From: Roseivirga sp. BDSF3-8
GTDB lineage: Bacteria > Bacteroidota > Bacteroidia > Cytophagales > Cyclobacteriaceae
DNA length: 64,000 nucleotides
Assembly (NCBI RefSeq): GCF_041449215.1
Contig: NZ_JBGNFV010000001.1
Span: 3,799,001-3,863,000, forward strand
Direction of reading: 5' to 3'
The stretch's first letter is position 1. Each line of letters starts with the position of its first letter. This document shows, in pieces, positions 1 to 10,100 of the stretch. Made by a program: the position numbers and the translations under genes. Under the pieces are notes generated by a model. The model was given only the letters and a program-made list of their open reading frames with translations, made no database searches and was not told the DNA's origin.

Positions 1-1
1 T

Positions 2-3000
2 GCCCTGCTGCTGGGGCTGTCACGCCTTTGGGAAAGTACGTGTGGCAAGGCACCGGTTATCATAGCAGCAGGGGCGGGCAGAGTGGTAAGAACTGTCCTT
101 TCAGGAGAAAAGTCTGCCACCGAAGCCTTTACCATTCTTGATAACCCGGCCACCAATGTGAGTCCGGCCGATGAAAAGAAGGTACAGGCGGCAATCACCA
201 AGCTCTGCGAAAGTAAACAGCCCCTGTTCCTGGATATGGGAAGCAGTGGCGCCCTCGCTCATCTGGTAGAGCACATGACGATAGGCGAGACGGGTTCACC
301 GGTAGTAAAATACGGTATGGGACACTGTGGCCCGGAAGAAACAATGGCCGGTCTGTATGAAGCGGGACTTTCAATTAGCTGGAAAAATTATTATTCAGGC
401 AGAAACCACCGTGTGACGGATGCCCCGACGTATGCTTTTGACAGAGTGCGCTGCTGGCCGTTTGAAAAAGCAGACCCACTCACTGAAGAAGTGTCCCGGT
501 ATCTGTACGAGCTTAGTTATCAGGAAGGTGAAAAATCAGCAGTTGAGACCTTACCCGAAAGGAGCCTGCTGCTTACCTGGGATGGGCAACGCAAAGGGCA
601 GGCTTATGCAGAAGTTCCTGGTACCCATATGATAAGCCTGCAGTCAGGTAAAACGAACAATGAAAATAAGTCGCAGCTAATGAAGGGGCTGCAGCAGGCT
701 CCCGGAGTTATCCGGATCATGGTACCGGGTGCCGGTGACCTCGCCGGTCGGCTGCATGACACCGGCTCCTGCGTAAAAGCACTTATCGAAGGGGGGCTGG
801 ATAAGGCCACCCCTGTAGTCCTGCACACTACGGGTGCCATGGCAGCAGGTGATGAACTGCCAGACCCTGATCAGGCTGCCATTGCTGGGTACTGGAAGGG
901 GCTTATGTCGGATTATCCGGCTTATGACCTGAGATTAATCGACGAACCCTCATCCGACATAAGTACGGATGAAGTCGAAGCTATTACCCGCCACACAAAA
1001 GGCCGTGAACCTGCCCTTGCTGCGTGGCGCCGGGGAAAGATCTGTTTCCCTGTTATCAATCGTCTGAAAAGGGGTAACTATAATAAACTCCCACTGGCCG
1101 GAAGCACGACTGATGAGCTTTTCCTTATTACCGGCGGACTCAGCGGCATAGGCTTTCAAACGGCCCGCTACCTGGCCCGGCCTGGCAGGGAACTGATCAT
1201 TATAGGCAGGACTTTACTGCCTCATCGCAACAAGTGGTCTGACCATCAGGAGGTTAGGGAGATAAAAGATCGTATTGACCGGATCATAGAACTGGAAGCT
1301 GCCGGCGCTACAGTAAGCTATCTGGGCTTTAACCTGGGTCGCCAAACTGACTGGAACGAAGTAGCTGCACTCATAGCTGCATCCGCCAGGCCCTTTTCCG
1401 GCATCATTCACGCCGCAGGTGTAGCATGGATGGGAGAGGGGGCAGACCAGCATACAGAGGATATGCTGGAACCCAAGCAGACCGGCACTGCGTGGTTACT
1501 GGAGCAGCTTATGGCCACGGGCCCCCGTCTGTTTATTTGCTACAGTTCCATGAATGCGATAGTGCCTCAAAAGCTTAGCGCAGCTTATGCAGCCGCCAAT
1601 ACATGGCAGGATGCTGCCATGCAGACCGCTGAGGCAAAAGGTTGTCAGTTCATAAGCATTAACTGGCCCGGCTGGCAGTCTCAGGATGATATGGACAACG
1701 GAGCCTTAGCTATTAATAAAGGCCTCAGAGCACTGGAACTTGCCATTGCTTCAGGCCGGAGGCAGGTGCTCGTTTCCCATCAGGATATTGAAGCTTTCGG
1801 GGACAATCCTTTCTTCATTTTTGATAAAAAAGAAGGGCAGGAGTCCTCAATAACATCCGCCCCCGTCATAACGGCCAAAGCAGGCTGGACAACTACTGAA
1901 TCGGCTATACTTGGTGTATGGGCAGAGGTGTTAGGGACTACTGATTTCAGCAAATCAGACGATTTTTTCTCTGTAGGGGGACACTCGCTAAACGGTGCCC
2001 GGGTGGCAAATCGCCTGCAGCTACTGTTTGATAAAAAAATAGAGCTGGATGATCTCTTCGAGTACTGCACCATAGCTACCATGGCGGCATTTATCGATGG
2101 TGACCAGGCAGCAGAAGAGGTGACAGTTTCAGCACCAGGGAAAAAGACCCCTGAGATAACCCGGACTTCTCCGCAGACCTTTTACCCGGCCTCAAGTGCC
2201 CAGCAGCGCACCTGGTTCCTCAGTCAATTAGAAGGGGCTTCGGCCAGTTACAATATCCCTTTGGCATTTTTCATAAAGGGTAAACTGGATACAAAGGCTT
2301 TGGAGCAGTCTTTTGAGGCGCTCATTCAGCGGCACGAGGTGCTGCGAACCAGTTTTAGAATGGAAGGTCACACCCTGGTGCAGGTGATAGCGGAGGCCGT
2401 TTCTTTTTCCATAAAAGAAGAAGACAAAAGAGGGAGCGATAATACCGAAGAGATGCTAGCCAGCTACGTGCATGAGGCCTTTCACAAACCCTTTGACCTG
2501 AGCAACTCACCCTTGATCCGGGCCACACTGTGCCGGCTGGAAGAAGAAAAGTATCTGATGACGCTTGTTATGCACCATGTTATCAGCGATGGCTGGTCGC
2601 TGGATGTGCTGGTAAAAGACCTTTCGCATCTATATGAAGCCTATGCCACAGGTCAGAAGCCTGCTCTTGAGCCACTCCGCATCCATTACCGGGATTTTGC
2701 CACCTGGCAGCAGGAAAGGCTAAATACCGAGGCGATGCAACAGCATCGTACTTTCTGGCTCGAAAACCTAGCTGGGTTAAGCGTGCCTGAGCTACCGGCG
2801 GACTTCCCCCGTCCGGAAAGAAGAGCTAACCAGGGAGATGAGGTATGTGGCAGGTTTGACGAGGTCTTTACCCGCCGGTTATCACTGTTTGCAGACTCTA
2901 ATGGAGTTACCCGCTTTATGGTGCTGCTGGCCGGGCTGCATGCATTGGTAGCCCGCTATACCGGGCAGTGGGATTTTGCCATTGGTGTACCAGTCGCCGG

Positions 3001-5353
3001 ACGTAAGCACAAGGAGCTGGAGAACCAAATAGGTATGTACCTGAATACCGTAGCCGTACGTACGGACGCCCCGGCCGGACTCAGCTTTACCAAGCTGGTC
3101 CAGGTGGTTAAGAAAAATGTACTCCACGCTTTTAAGCATGACGAATATCCTTTTGACAGGCTGGTAGAAGAGCTGGATGTGGGCCGTAATATGAGTCGTT
3201 CACCCCTGTTCGATGTCATGCTGAATATACAGGATTATGACTGGACTGAAGCCAGCCGCGGGATGTTCCGTGGTCTGCAGGTGCAGGAGTTCCCCGTAAC
3301 ACTCGAAGCAAGCAAAACAGATATCAGCTTCGACCTCAGAAGGGATGGGGAGACCTTTTTAGTAACAGTAACGTATGATACCGCCTTGTATAGTGCTGAG
3401 CGGGTGGAGCGCATGCTGGAGCACTGGCAGGTACTGATGGTGAATCTCATCAATAAACCCTATGATGAAATAACTACTGTGAGCTACCTCACGGAGGCAG
3501 AAGAACAGCGCCTTGTGCCACGCGGATGGTCGGCCAGTGAATGGAAGAACGGGCAGGAAGATATTCTGAGTCTGCTGCATGCCTCCCGTATGTCACACCC
3601 GGACCGGGCGGCCGTTTGGTCAGGTGAGGAAAGCCTGAGCTATGAGCAACTTCATCACCTGGCGGATGGGCTGGCAGCCATTTTAGTTAACGAATACAAC
3701 GTAAAGCCAGGCGACCTGGTAGCCGTACTGGCTGACCGCAATGCACGGATGCCTGCAGCACTGCTGGGCATAATAAAATCCGGAGCGGCCTACCTTCCCC
3801 TTGATAGTAATATGCCTGCAGACCGCTTACGCTACATGCTGGAAGACAGCGGCACAAAGCTACTGGTTGCCCAGCAGGAGATGAGCTCCTGGCTAGAGCA
3901 GTCCGGCCTGGCAGAAGGGCTTGAGGTAATCATGCAGGAGGCAGCTACCGAAGGTGAATGGCCGGTCACTAATATCACAGCGGATAGAATGTATGCGATG
4001 TACACGTCCGGCTCTACCGGTCGACCCAAAGGTGTGGATGTGCCCCGGGCTGCTGTTTGCAACCTGCTTCAGAGCATGGCGGTATGTCCGGGTTTCGGAC
4101 CGGCGCAAACCCTGCTGGCTGTTACCACTTATGCCTTTGACATTTCCGTAGCTGAGTTATTCCTGCCCCTACTTCAGGGAGGGACCGTACACGTAGCCGG
4201 TCAAATGGATCTGCAGGATCCCACCCGCCTGGCCGGACTGATACAGCAAGTAGCCCCGCAAGCCATGCAGGCCACACCGAGCATGTGGCAGATACTGCTG
4301 GACAGTGGCTGGCAGGGGCAGCCGGGCATGCGCCTGTGGAGCGGTGGAGAGAAGCTACCGTTGGAGCTTGGTAAGCGAATCCTCGCCTTCGGTAGCCCAT
4401 TGTACAATATATATGGCCCTACTGAAACCACCATCTGGTCTATGGTGCAGCCCGTAACAGGTGAGGCAGACCTCCCCTGGCTGGGACAACCCATGAACCA
4501 TACGCAAGTGTATGTACTGGATCAAAATCTGCAACCTGTGGCCACAGGCATGACCGGTGAGATATGCATTGCCGGAGCAGGGGTAACGAATGGCTATCTG
4601 AACCGGGAAGAACTAACGGTAGAAAAATTTCCGCCCAACCCCTTTGGTGAGGGTAACCTTTACCGTACCGGTGACCTGGGCCGGTGGTCTGCCGATGGCC
4701 AGCTACAGTTCATCGGCCGGCTGGACCAGCAGGTAAAGCTGCGTGGCTTCCGTATAGAGCTGGGTGAGATTGAGCAGGTACTGCAGGCACAGCCTGGAAT
4801 AGAGCAGGCCGCGGTCGTATTGCAGGAGGATGCCGGTCATGAAAAGGAACTGGTGGCCTACATCATAGCACCCTCAGCTCCCGAACTAAATACCCTGTTG
4901 GATAATATGGCAGAGAAGCTACCTGCCTATATGCTACCCGCACGGGTGATAAAGGCAGAGCGCTTCCCCTATACGCACAATGCCAAGGTAGATAAAAAAG
5001 CCCTGGTCCATATGACGGGTGTGCCCCTGGGCGGAGCTTCGGATACCTCTGCCGCAACTGAGATAAAAGAACACAGATCGGACCTTGAAAAAGGTTTGCA
5101 CGCATACTTCGGTGAATTACTTCGCCGTGAGGCCATAGGCACGGATGACAACCTCTTCCGGGCCGGACTCAACTCCATGAAGGTGGTAAGCGCAGTGGCC
5201 GGGCTGAAGGCCACCTACGGCATACCGCTGGAGATACACGAGGTGTTCAGCCACCCTACACTCAAAAAACTGGCCGGACTCATGCAGTCACGCCTGGAAC
5301 CGGTCAATACCGGCAGTGAACCTCCTGAAGACTTCGAACTACTCGACTTTTAA
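2..5353 (+). CDS. Hybrid PKS-NRPS megasynthase, 5' end outside window (degenerate AT-KR-ACP-C-A-T)
   Basis: The frame is open from base 2, so the gene starts upstream; residue numbers below count from the Met at 83. Order: tail of an AT-like region (to ~135), structural and catalytic ketoreductase (NADP motif GGLSGIG ~351-357; Ser489/Tyr502 pair followed by Asn), carrier (Ser635 in GGHSL), condensation domain (HHVISDGW from His831), adenylation domain (YTSGSTGRPKG ~1307), final carrier (Ser1698 in the unusual AGLNS context). The AT tail has AAGAGR at 65-82 where GHSxGE is expected, so it should not load extender units. The adenylation pocket read by hand is D-I-A-Q-W-G-I-I-W, close to the published glycine code DILQLGLIW. 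The protein ends in an acidic, aromatic tail (EDFELLDF), shared in style with other enzymes here. A ketosynthase is expected upstream but not seen. It makes a beta-hydroxy polyketide unit and then adds one amino acid. Confidence 0.9.
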   Translation, partial: ALLLGLSRLWESTCGKAPVIIAAGAGRVVRTVLSGEKSATEAFTILDNPATNVSPADEKKVQAAITKLCESKQPLFLDMGSSGALAHLVEHMTIGETGSPVVKYGMGHCGPEETMAGLYEAGLSISWKNYYSGRNHRVTDAPTYAFDRVRCWPFEKADPLTEEVSRYLYELSYQEGEKSAVETLPERSLLLTWDGQRKGQAYAEVPGTHMISLQSGKTNNENKSQLMKGLQQAPGVIRIMVPGAGDLAGRLHDTGSCVKALIEGGLDKATPVVLHTTGAMAAGDELPDPDQAAIAGYWKGLMSDYPAYDLRLIDEPSSDISTDEVEAITRHTKGREPALAAWRRGKICFPVINRLKRGNYNKLPLAGSTTDELFLITGGLSGIGFQTARYLARPGRELIIIGRTLLPHRNKWSDHQEVREIKDRIDRIIELEAAGATVSYLGFNLGRQTDWNEVAALIAASARPFSGIIHAAGVAWMGEGADQHTEDMLEPKQTGTAWLLEQLMATGPRLFICYSSMNAIVPQKLSAAYAAANTWQDAAMQTAEAKGCQFISINWPGWQSQDDMDNGALAINKGLRALELAIASGRRQVLVSHQDIEAFGDNPFFIFDKKEGQESSITSAPVITAKAGWTTTESAILGVWAEVLGTTDFSKSDDFFSVGGHSLNGARVANRLQLLFDKKIELDDLFEYCTIATMAAFIDGDQAAEEVTVSAPGKKTPEITRTSPQTFYPASSAQQRTWFLSQLEGASASYNIPLAFFIKGKLDTKALEQSFEALIQRHEVLRTSFRMEGHTLVQVIAEAVSFSIKEEDKRGSDNTEEMLASYVHEAFHKPFDLSNSPLIRATLCRLEEEKYLMTLVMHHVISDGWSLDVLVKDLSHLYEAYATGQKPALEPLRIHYRDFATWQQERLNTEAMQQHRTFWLENLAGLSVPELPADFPRPERRANQGDEVCGRFDEVFTRRLSLFADSNGVTRFMVLLAGLHALVARYTGQWDFAIGVPVAGRKHKELENQIGMYLNTVAVRTDAPAGLSFTKLVQVVKKNVLHAFKHDEYPFDRLVEELDVGRNMSRSPLFDVMLNIQDYDWTEASRGMFRGLQVQEFPVTLEASKTDISFDLRRDGETFLVTVTYDTALYSAERVERMLEHWQVLMVNLINKPYDEITTVSYLTEAEEQRLVPRGWSASEWKNGQEDILSLLHASRMSHPDRAAVWSGEESLSYEQLHHLADGLAAILVNEYNVKPGDLVAVLADRNARMPAALLGIIKSGAAYLPLDSNMPADRLRYMLEDSGTKLLVAQQEMSSWLEQSGLAEGLEVIMQEAATEGEWPVTNITADRMYAMYTSGSTGRPKGVDVPRAAVCNLLQSMAVCPGFGPAQTLLAVTTYAFDISVAELFLPLLQGGTVHVAGQMDLQDPTRLAGLIQQVAPQAMQATPSMWQILLDSGWQGQPGMRLWSGGEKLPLELGKRILAFGSPLYNIYGPTETTIWSMVQPVTGEADLPWLGQPMNHTQVYVLDQNLQPVATGMTGEICIAGAGVTNGYLNREELTVEKFPPNPFGEGNLYRTGDLGRWSADGQLQFIGRLDQQVKLRGFRIELGEIEQVLQAQPGIEQAAVVLQEDAGHEKELVAYIIAPSAPELNTLLDNMAEKLPAYMLPARVIKAERFPYTHNAKVDKKALVHMTGVPLGGASDTSAATEIKEHRSDLEKGLHAYFGELLRREAIGTDDNLFRAGLNSMKVVSAVAGLKATYGIPLEIHEVFSHPTLKKLAGLMQSRLEPVNTGSEPPEDFELLDF

Positions 5354-5398
5354 TCAATCCGCCTCATTTTTTGGCGACACATTCAACTCCTGTTTACT

Positions 5399-7135
5399 AT
5401 GAAAATTTGCGGACTCAAGCTTACCCACGACGGTGCCGTGGCCCTTATCGAGGACAACAAGCTCATTTTTTGTGTGGAAATGGAAAAGCGGAATAATAAC
5501 CCCCGCTACTCCGGTATAGAAGACACCAATGCCATAGCCGATATACTGCAGGAGCATGGCTATGCCCCTTCTGATGTGGATGTGTGGGCTATCGATGGCT
5601 GGGGCGGCTATGATGAGGAAGCGCTGGCGCTGCAACCGCGTCTGGAAGTTGGGAGTGAAAGCAACAAGCTGTCAGTAGATCATGACGGCATGCCCGGGCA
5701 GATAAACATCGCACAGTACCAGGAGCGCACCCCGGCCCATGACATTATGGAAGAATGGCAGTACAAGGGGCTGCCTGTAAACGGGAAGGAATATGATTAC
5801 AGTAGCTACCTGCACGTAACAGGCCATGTAATGAGCGCCTATGCTACCAGCCCTTTTGCTGATAAAGGCGAGAGTAGCTACATACTTATCTGGGACGGAG
5901 GCATGTACCCCCGTTTATACTATTTCGATGCAGACACAAAAAAGGTAGAGAACCTGGGGCCGCTTTTTCTTCTCATTGGTAATATCTACACCATATTTTC
6001 ACAGCACTTTGGCCCCTTCAAGGTTGCCGGAGGCTTTGCTAAAGACAACCTGTCCACCGCCGGTAAGGTCATGGCCTACATTGCCAAAGGCAAATGCCGC
6101 AAAGAGCTTTTCCCTCTGTTTGATGAGATCTACCGCGAGCATTATGATAAGCCTATGGGCTTTGCCAATCTTTTTGCAAACGAGTTTAGCCGCAAAGTAC
6201 AGGGCAAAGGCTACACAGATGAAGACATTCTGGCCACCTTTCATGATTACATGGAGCAACTGCTGATAGAAAAGCTGCTCAAGAAAGTACAGCGGAAGCC
6301 AAAGCCTTCGAAAAACCTGTGCATGGCCGGGGGCTGTGCTCTCAATATCAAATGGAACAGTGCCATCCGAAATACGGGATATTTCAGTGATGTGTACGTA
6401 CCTCCCTTCCCCAATGATTCCGGTAGTGCCCTGGGCGCAGCCTGTGCCGCCATGCTGAACCATACCGGTCATGCGGCCCTGCAGTGGTCAGTGTATAGTG
6501 GACCAGCCATACAAGCTGGTACCGCGGCCACCGGATGGGAGGCAAAACCCTGCAGCCCCCGGCAACTGGCCGAGCTGCTGCATACCACCAATCTGCCCGT
6601 GGTATTTCTGAATGGCCGGGCAGAGCTGGGACCCCGTGCCTTAGGCAACCGCAGCATACTGGCTGCCCCTGTTACCTCATGGATGAAGGAAGAACTGAAC
6701 CGGGCCAAGCGCCGAGAGGCTTACCGGCCTGTATCGCCGATCTGCCTGGAAGATCAGGCAGAAGCCATATTTGATCCCGGTACCTCAGACCCATATATGC
6801 TTTTCGACCACATGGTAAGGCCAGGATGGGAAGAGAAAATACCTGCCGTGATCCATCTGGACGGTTCTGCAAGACTTCAAACTATGAGTGAAGCCTATAA
6901 CGAAGTGGTTACCAGCTTGCTCAAAGCGTACTACGAGATAAGCGGTATCCCCATGTTATGTAATACCAGTGCCAACTATAACGGGACCGGCTTTTTTCCT
7001 GACGTAGCCTCCGCCACTGCATGGGGAGCCGAAAATCAGGTACACTACGTGTGGTGTCAGGACACCCTCTATACCCATACCGAAGCTCTGGCAAACTCTG
7101 AAACCGGAGAAGCACGCCAAACAGCCCTAGTCTAA
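5399..7135 (+). CDS. Carbamoyltransferase, NodU/CmcH (TobZ-like) family
   Basis: The 578-residue protein has the two-part layout of O-carbamoyltransferases. The N-terminal Kae1-like domain shows LTHDGAVALIEDN, HVTGHVMSAYATSPF, WDGGMYPRLYY, MAGGCALN and PNDSGSALGAA; the C-terminal domain shows GRAELGPRALGNRSIL and CNTSANYNGTGF. These enzymes use carbamoyl phosphate and ATP to put a carbamoyl group on a hydroxyl of a natural product or sugar. It lies between two megasynthase genes (45 bp after one, 13 bp before the next), which ties it to the same product. A plausible acceptor is a hydroxyl made by the ketoreductase of the preceding enzyme or a sugar added by the downstream glycosyltransferase; this is inference. 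Length is usual and no key motif appears lost. Confidence 0.92.
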   Translation: MKICGLKLTHDGAVALIEDNKLIFCVEMEKRNNNPRYSGIEDTNAIADILQEHGYAPSDVDVWAIDGWGGYDEEALALQPRLEVGSESNKLSVDHDGMPGQINIAQYQERTPAHDIMEEWQYKGLPVNGKEYDYSSYLHVTGHVMSAYATSPFADKGESSYILIWDGGMYPRLYYFDADTKKVENLGPLFLLIGNIYTIFSQHFGPFKVAGGFAKDNLSTAGKVMAYIAKGKCRKELFPLFDEIYREHYDKPMGFANLFANEFSRKVQGKGYTDEDILATFHDYMEQLLIEKLLKKVQRKPKPSKNLCMAGGCALNIKWNSAIRNTGYFSDVYVPPFPNDSGSALGAACAAMLNHTGHAALQWSVYSGPAIQAGTAATGWEAKPCSPRQLAELLHTTNLPVVFLNGRAELGPRALGNRSILAAPVTSWMKEELNRAKRREAYRPVSPICLEDQAEAIFDPGTSDPYMLFDHMVRPGWEEKIPAVIHLDGSARLQTMSEAYNEVVTSLLKAYYEISGIPMLCNTSANYNGTGFFPDVASATAWGAENQVHYVWCQDTLYTHTEALANSETGEARQTALV

Positions 7136-7148
7136 GGCCATTTTTTCT

Positions 7149-10100
7149 ATGAGAAACGAAAGAAACAACAGGGAGATGGCAATCATCGGGATGGCCGGCC
7201 GGTTTCCGGATGCGCGTAACCTCGATGAGCTACATGATAACCTGAAAAACAGCGTATACAGCCTGAAGCCACTCTCTCCGGAGCGTATCAGGAAAACTAC
7301 GCTCCCGCCGGAGGGTGAGTACTGGCAGCGGGGTTATATGGAGGATATCGACCTCTTTGATCCGGCATTTTTTGATATTTCACCGGGTGAGGCGCAGACC
7401 ATGGACCCCGGCCAGCGCCTGATTCTGGAAGTTGTGCAGGAAACACTGGACAATGCGGCCATAAATCCTGCTACTTTGCAGGGCAGCCGTACCGGGGTAT
7501 TCGTAGGTGACGTAGTGCATGATTACTATAAACACGCCACTGACTACGACCCCACGCTGCTTACAGGTAATACCAAGGAGTTTCTGGCTGCCCGTATCAA
7601 CCGTACGTTTCGTCTGCATGGCATGGTATGCCTTACCGACACCTCCTGCTCTTCGTCACTGGTAGCGCTACACCAGGCTTGCAGTGAGCTGGCTCTTGGT
7701 CATATAGACTATGCGCTTGTGTGCGGTATCAATATCGAGCTTATGCCCTTCAAAGGAGGGTACGAGTTTGACGTAGCCAGTCCTGACGGTCACAGCAAGC
7801 CCTTTTCTGCCGAGGCCAATGGCATGGCCTATGGTGAGGTGGTTACCTGCGTTATGCTCCGCCGCCTGCAGGAAGCTGAAGAAAATGGTGACATCATTCA
7901 TGCCGTCATCAAAGGCTCAGCCGTCAATAATAACGCGGCCCGCTCGGCCAGCATGGTAGCACCCGACAGCCAGGCCCAGGCCGAGGCAATTATCACGGCC
8001 TGGGAGCGCGCCGGTATTCACCCCAGCCGGTTAGGCTTTATAGAGGCCCATGGATCAGCTACCCAGTTGGGTGATAATATCGAGATAGGCGGGCTCAATG
8101 CAGCCTTCGCGCATTATACCAATGAGCCCCGGCTGTGTCCTGTTTCGTCTATTAAGTCCAACATAGGTCATGGCCGTTCCGCAGCGGGAATAGCCGGCCT
8201 GGTCAAAGCAGTGTTGAGCCTCTCACACCGGCAGTTGTTTCCCAGCCTGAATGCGGCAAACCTTAGCCCGGTCATCGATTTTGAGAAGGCCGCTGTCTAT
8301 GTGCAGCAGAAAACTGAAGCCTGGGAGGTGCCGCAAGGCCATAAAAGGCTGGCTGGCGTAAGCTCCATGGGCATAAGCGGTACCAACGTACATGTGGTGC
8401 TGGAGGAGGCCCCCGGGCAAGCCCCCAGAAACGAAAGTGTACATCGACTGCTTTACTTCCCCCTCTCTGCTGCCTCTCCCGCCAGCTTTAAGGCAAACGG
8501 CAGGGTACTATCTGCCTGGCTGGATAGCCACCCCGAGGCCAGCCTCGAGGATGTAGCCTATACCATGTCACTGGGCCGGGGGCATTACCGCTACAGAAAG
8601 GTACTCGCCGCCAGTAGTATATCCGAGCTATGCCAGGCATTGCAGGATGCTGAACCTGAGGAGGTCATTCCATTCCGTGAGAAGCCAGGCCCTGTGATGG
8701 TCTTTAGCGGGAACAGTACGGTGCCGGCCGGTTTCGTTCGGTTTATGAAAGAACTGCACCCTGCCTTCCAGGCTGCATATGAGGAATGTGCTGCCGCCGG
8801 TTTTGCCGCCACTGAGGCCAAACCTTCTGCTTTCGTATGGCAGTATGCGCTCTACCGTACGATGGAAGCGCTGGGCCTTGCCTCTAAAAAACTTATAGGA
8901 ATAGGAGCCGGCCGCGTTGTGACTGAGGTACTCGCCGGTAAAAAAAGTCTGGCAGAAGCACTACGGGATACCCTTAGCCTGAATGGCTACCATAATGGGG
9001 TTTCGTTGAGCGATCGTGTAGAAGCCTTACTGAAAAGAGAAAGTGGCGAAGAGCCTACACCCTACATCGAGCTGGGACTGAATGGAGAAGTGGCTGAAAT
9101 TCTCCGTCAACATCCGCACAGCGGCATTGATTTCCATCTTTTTGAATTAAATGGTGCTGGTTTTGAAGCATTCGGAGCCATGCTTAGCTCGCTTTACGCT
9201 TTTGGTTATCAGCCTGAGTGGGACAGCTTATTTACTGAGACGGAGGCACGCCGCATTGTGCTGCCTGCTTACTGTTTCGATTTGCGCCGGATCTGGATCA
9301 GAGAAGAACCCCTGGAGCTGCATAAGGCACTGGGACATGCTCCTGTGAGCCAGAAGGAAGCCCTTCCGCTGGTAGCCGGTGAGGAGGTTACAGCTACACA
9401 AAAGCAGGTAGCTGCCTTATGGAAAAAGGAGCTTGAAGCGGATAGCTTCCACCCGGACGATGACTTTTTTGCCCTTGGTGGCGACTCACTGGCGGCCACG
9501 CGGGTGATTAACAGCCTTAATGACAAATTCGGTATCCGGCTGGATTTCGAGGACATGTTTGATTTCCCCACGCTTCGGGAAATAAGTGATTTTATTGATG
9601 AAAATGTCGGCGTAGCCCACCGCGTGATTATGTGCTGGAAGCAGGTACTGAAGGTGGAGCAGATCGTGCCGCGTGATAATTTCTTTGAACTCGGCGGGCA
9701 TTCCCTTCTTGCCAGCAAAGTATTGCAGTTACTGAATGAGTCTTTTGCGCTGAGTCTCAATTTTGAAGACTTTTTTCTTGACCCCACTGTAGAGGGGCTT
9801 ACGGCAGTCATTGAGGAGCGACTGGGTAAGGGAGCGGTTGCGTCTGAGGTGCCTGCCGGTGTGGCAGAAAGGACCTCCGCACCTGTGCAGACAGAGGCGC
9901 AGCACGTGTTTTCGCTCTCACACGCGCAAAAGAGAATGTGGGTAGTGAGCCAGGACCCCGAGGGTTCGGTTGCCTATAATAATGCCTTCTCATTTGAACT
10001 GAAAGGACCTCTTGACACCGAAGCGCTGGCCGGGGCATTTAACCTGCTTATAGAAAGGCATGAGAGCCTGCGCACCCTGTTCTTTGGTGAGGGTGAAGAA

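Noticed and set aside
5999-6472. Minus-strand frame opposite the carbamoyltransferase
   Set aside because: It is a shadow of a conserved enzyme with no domain of its own.
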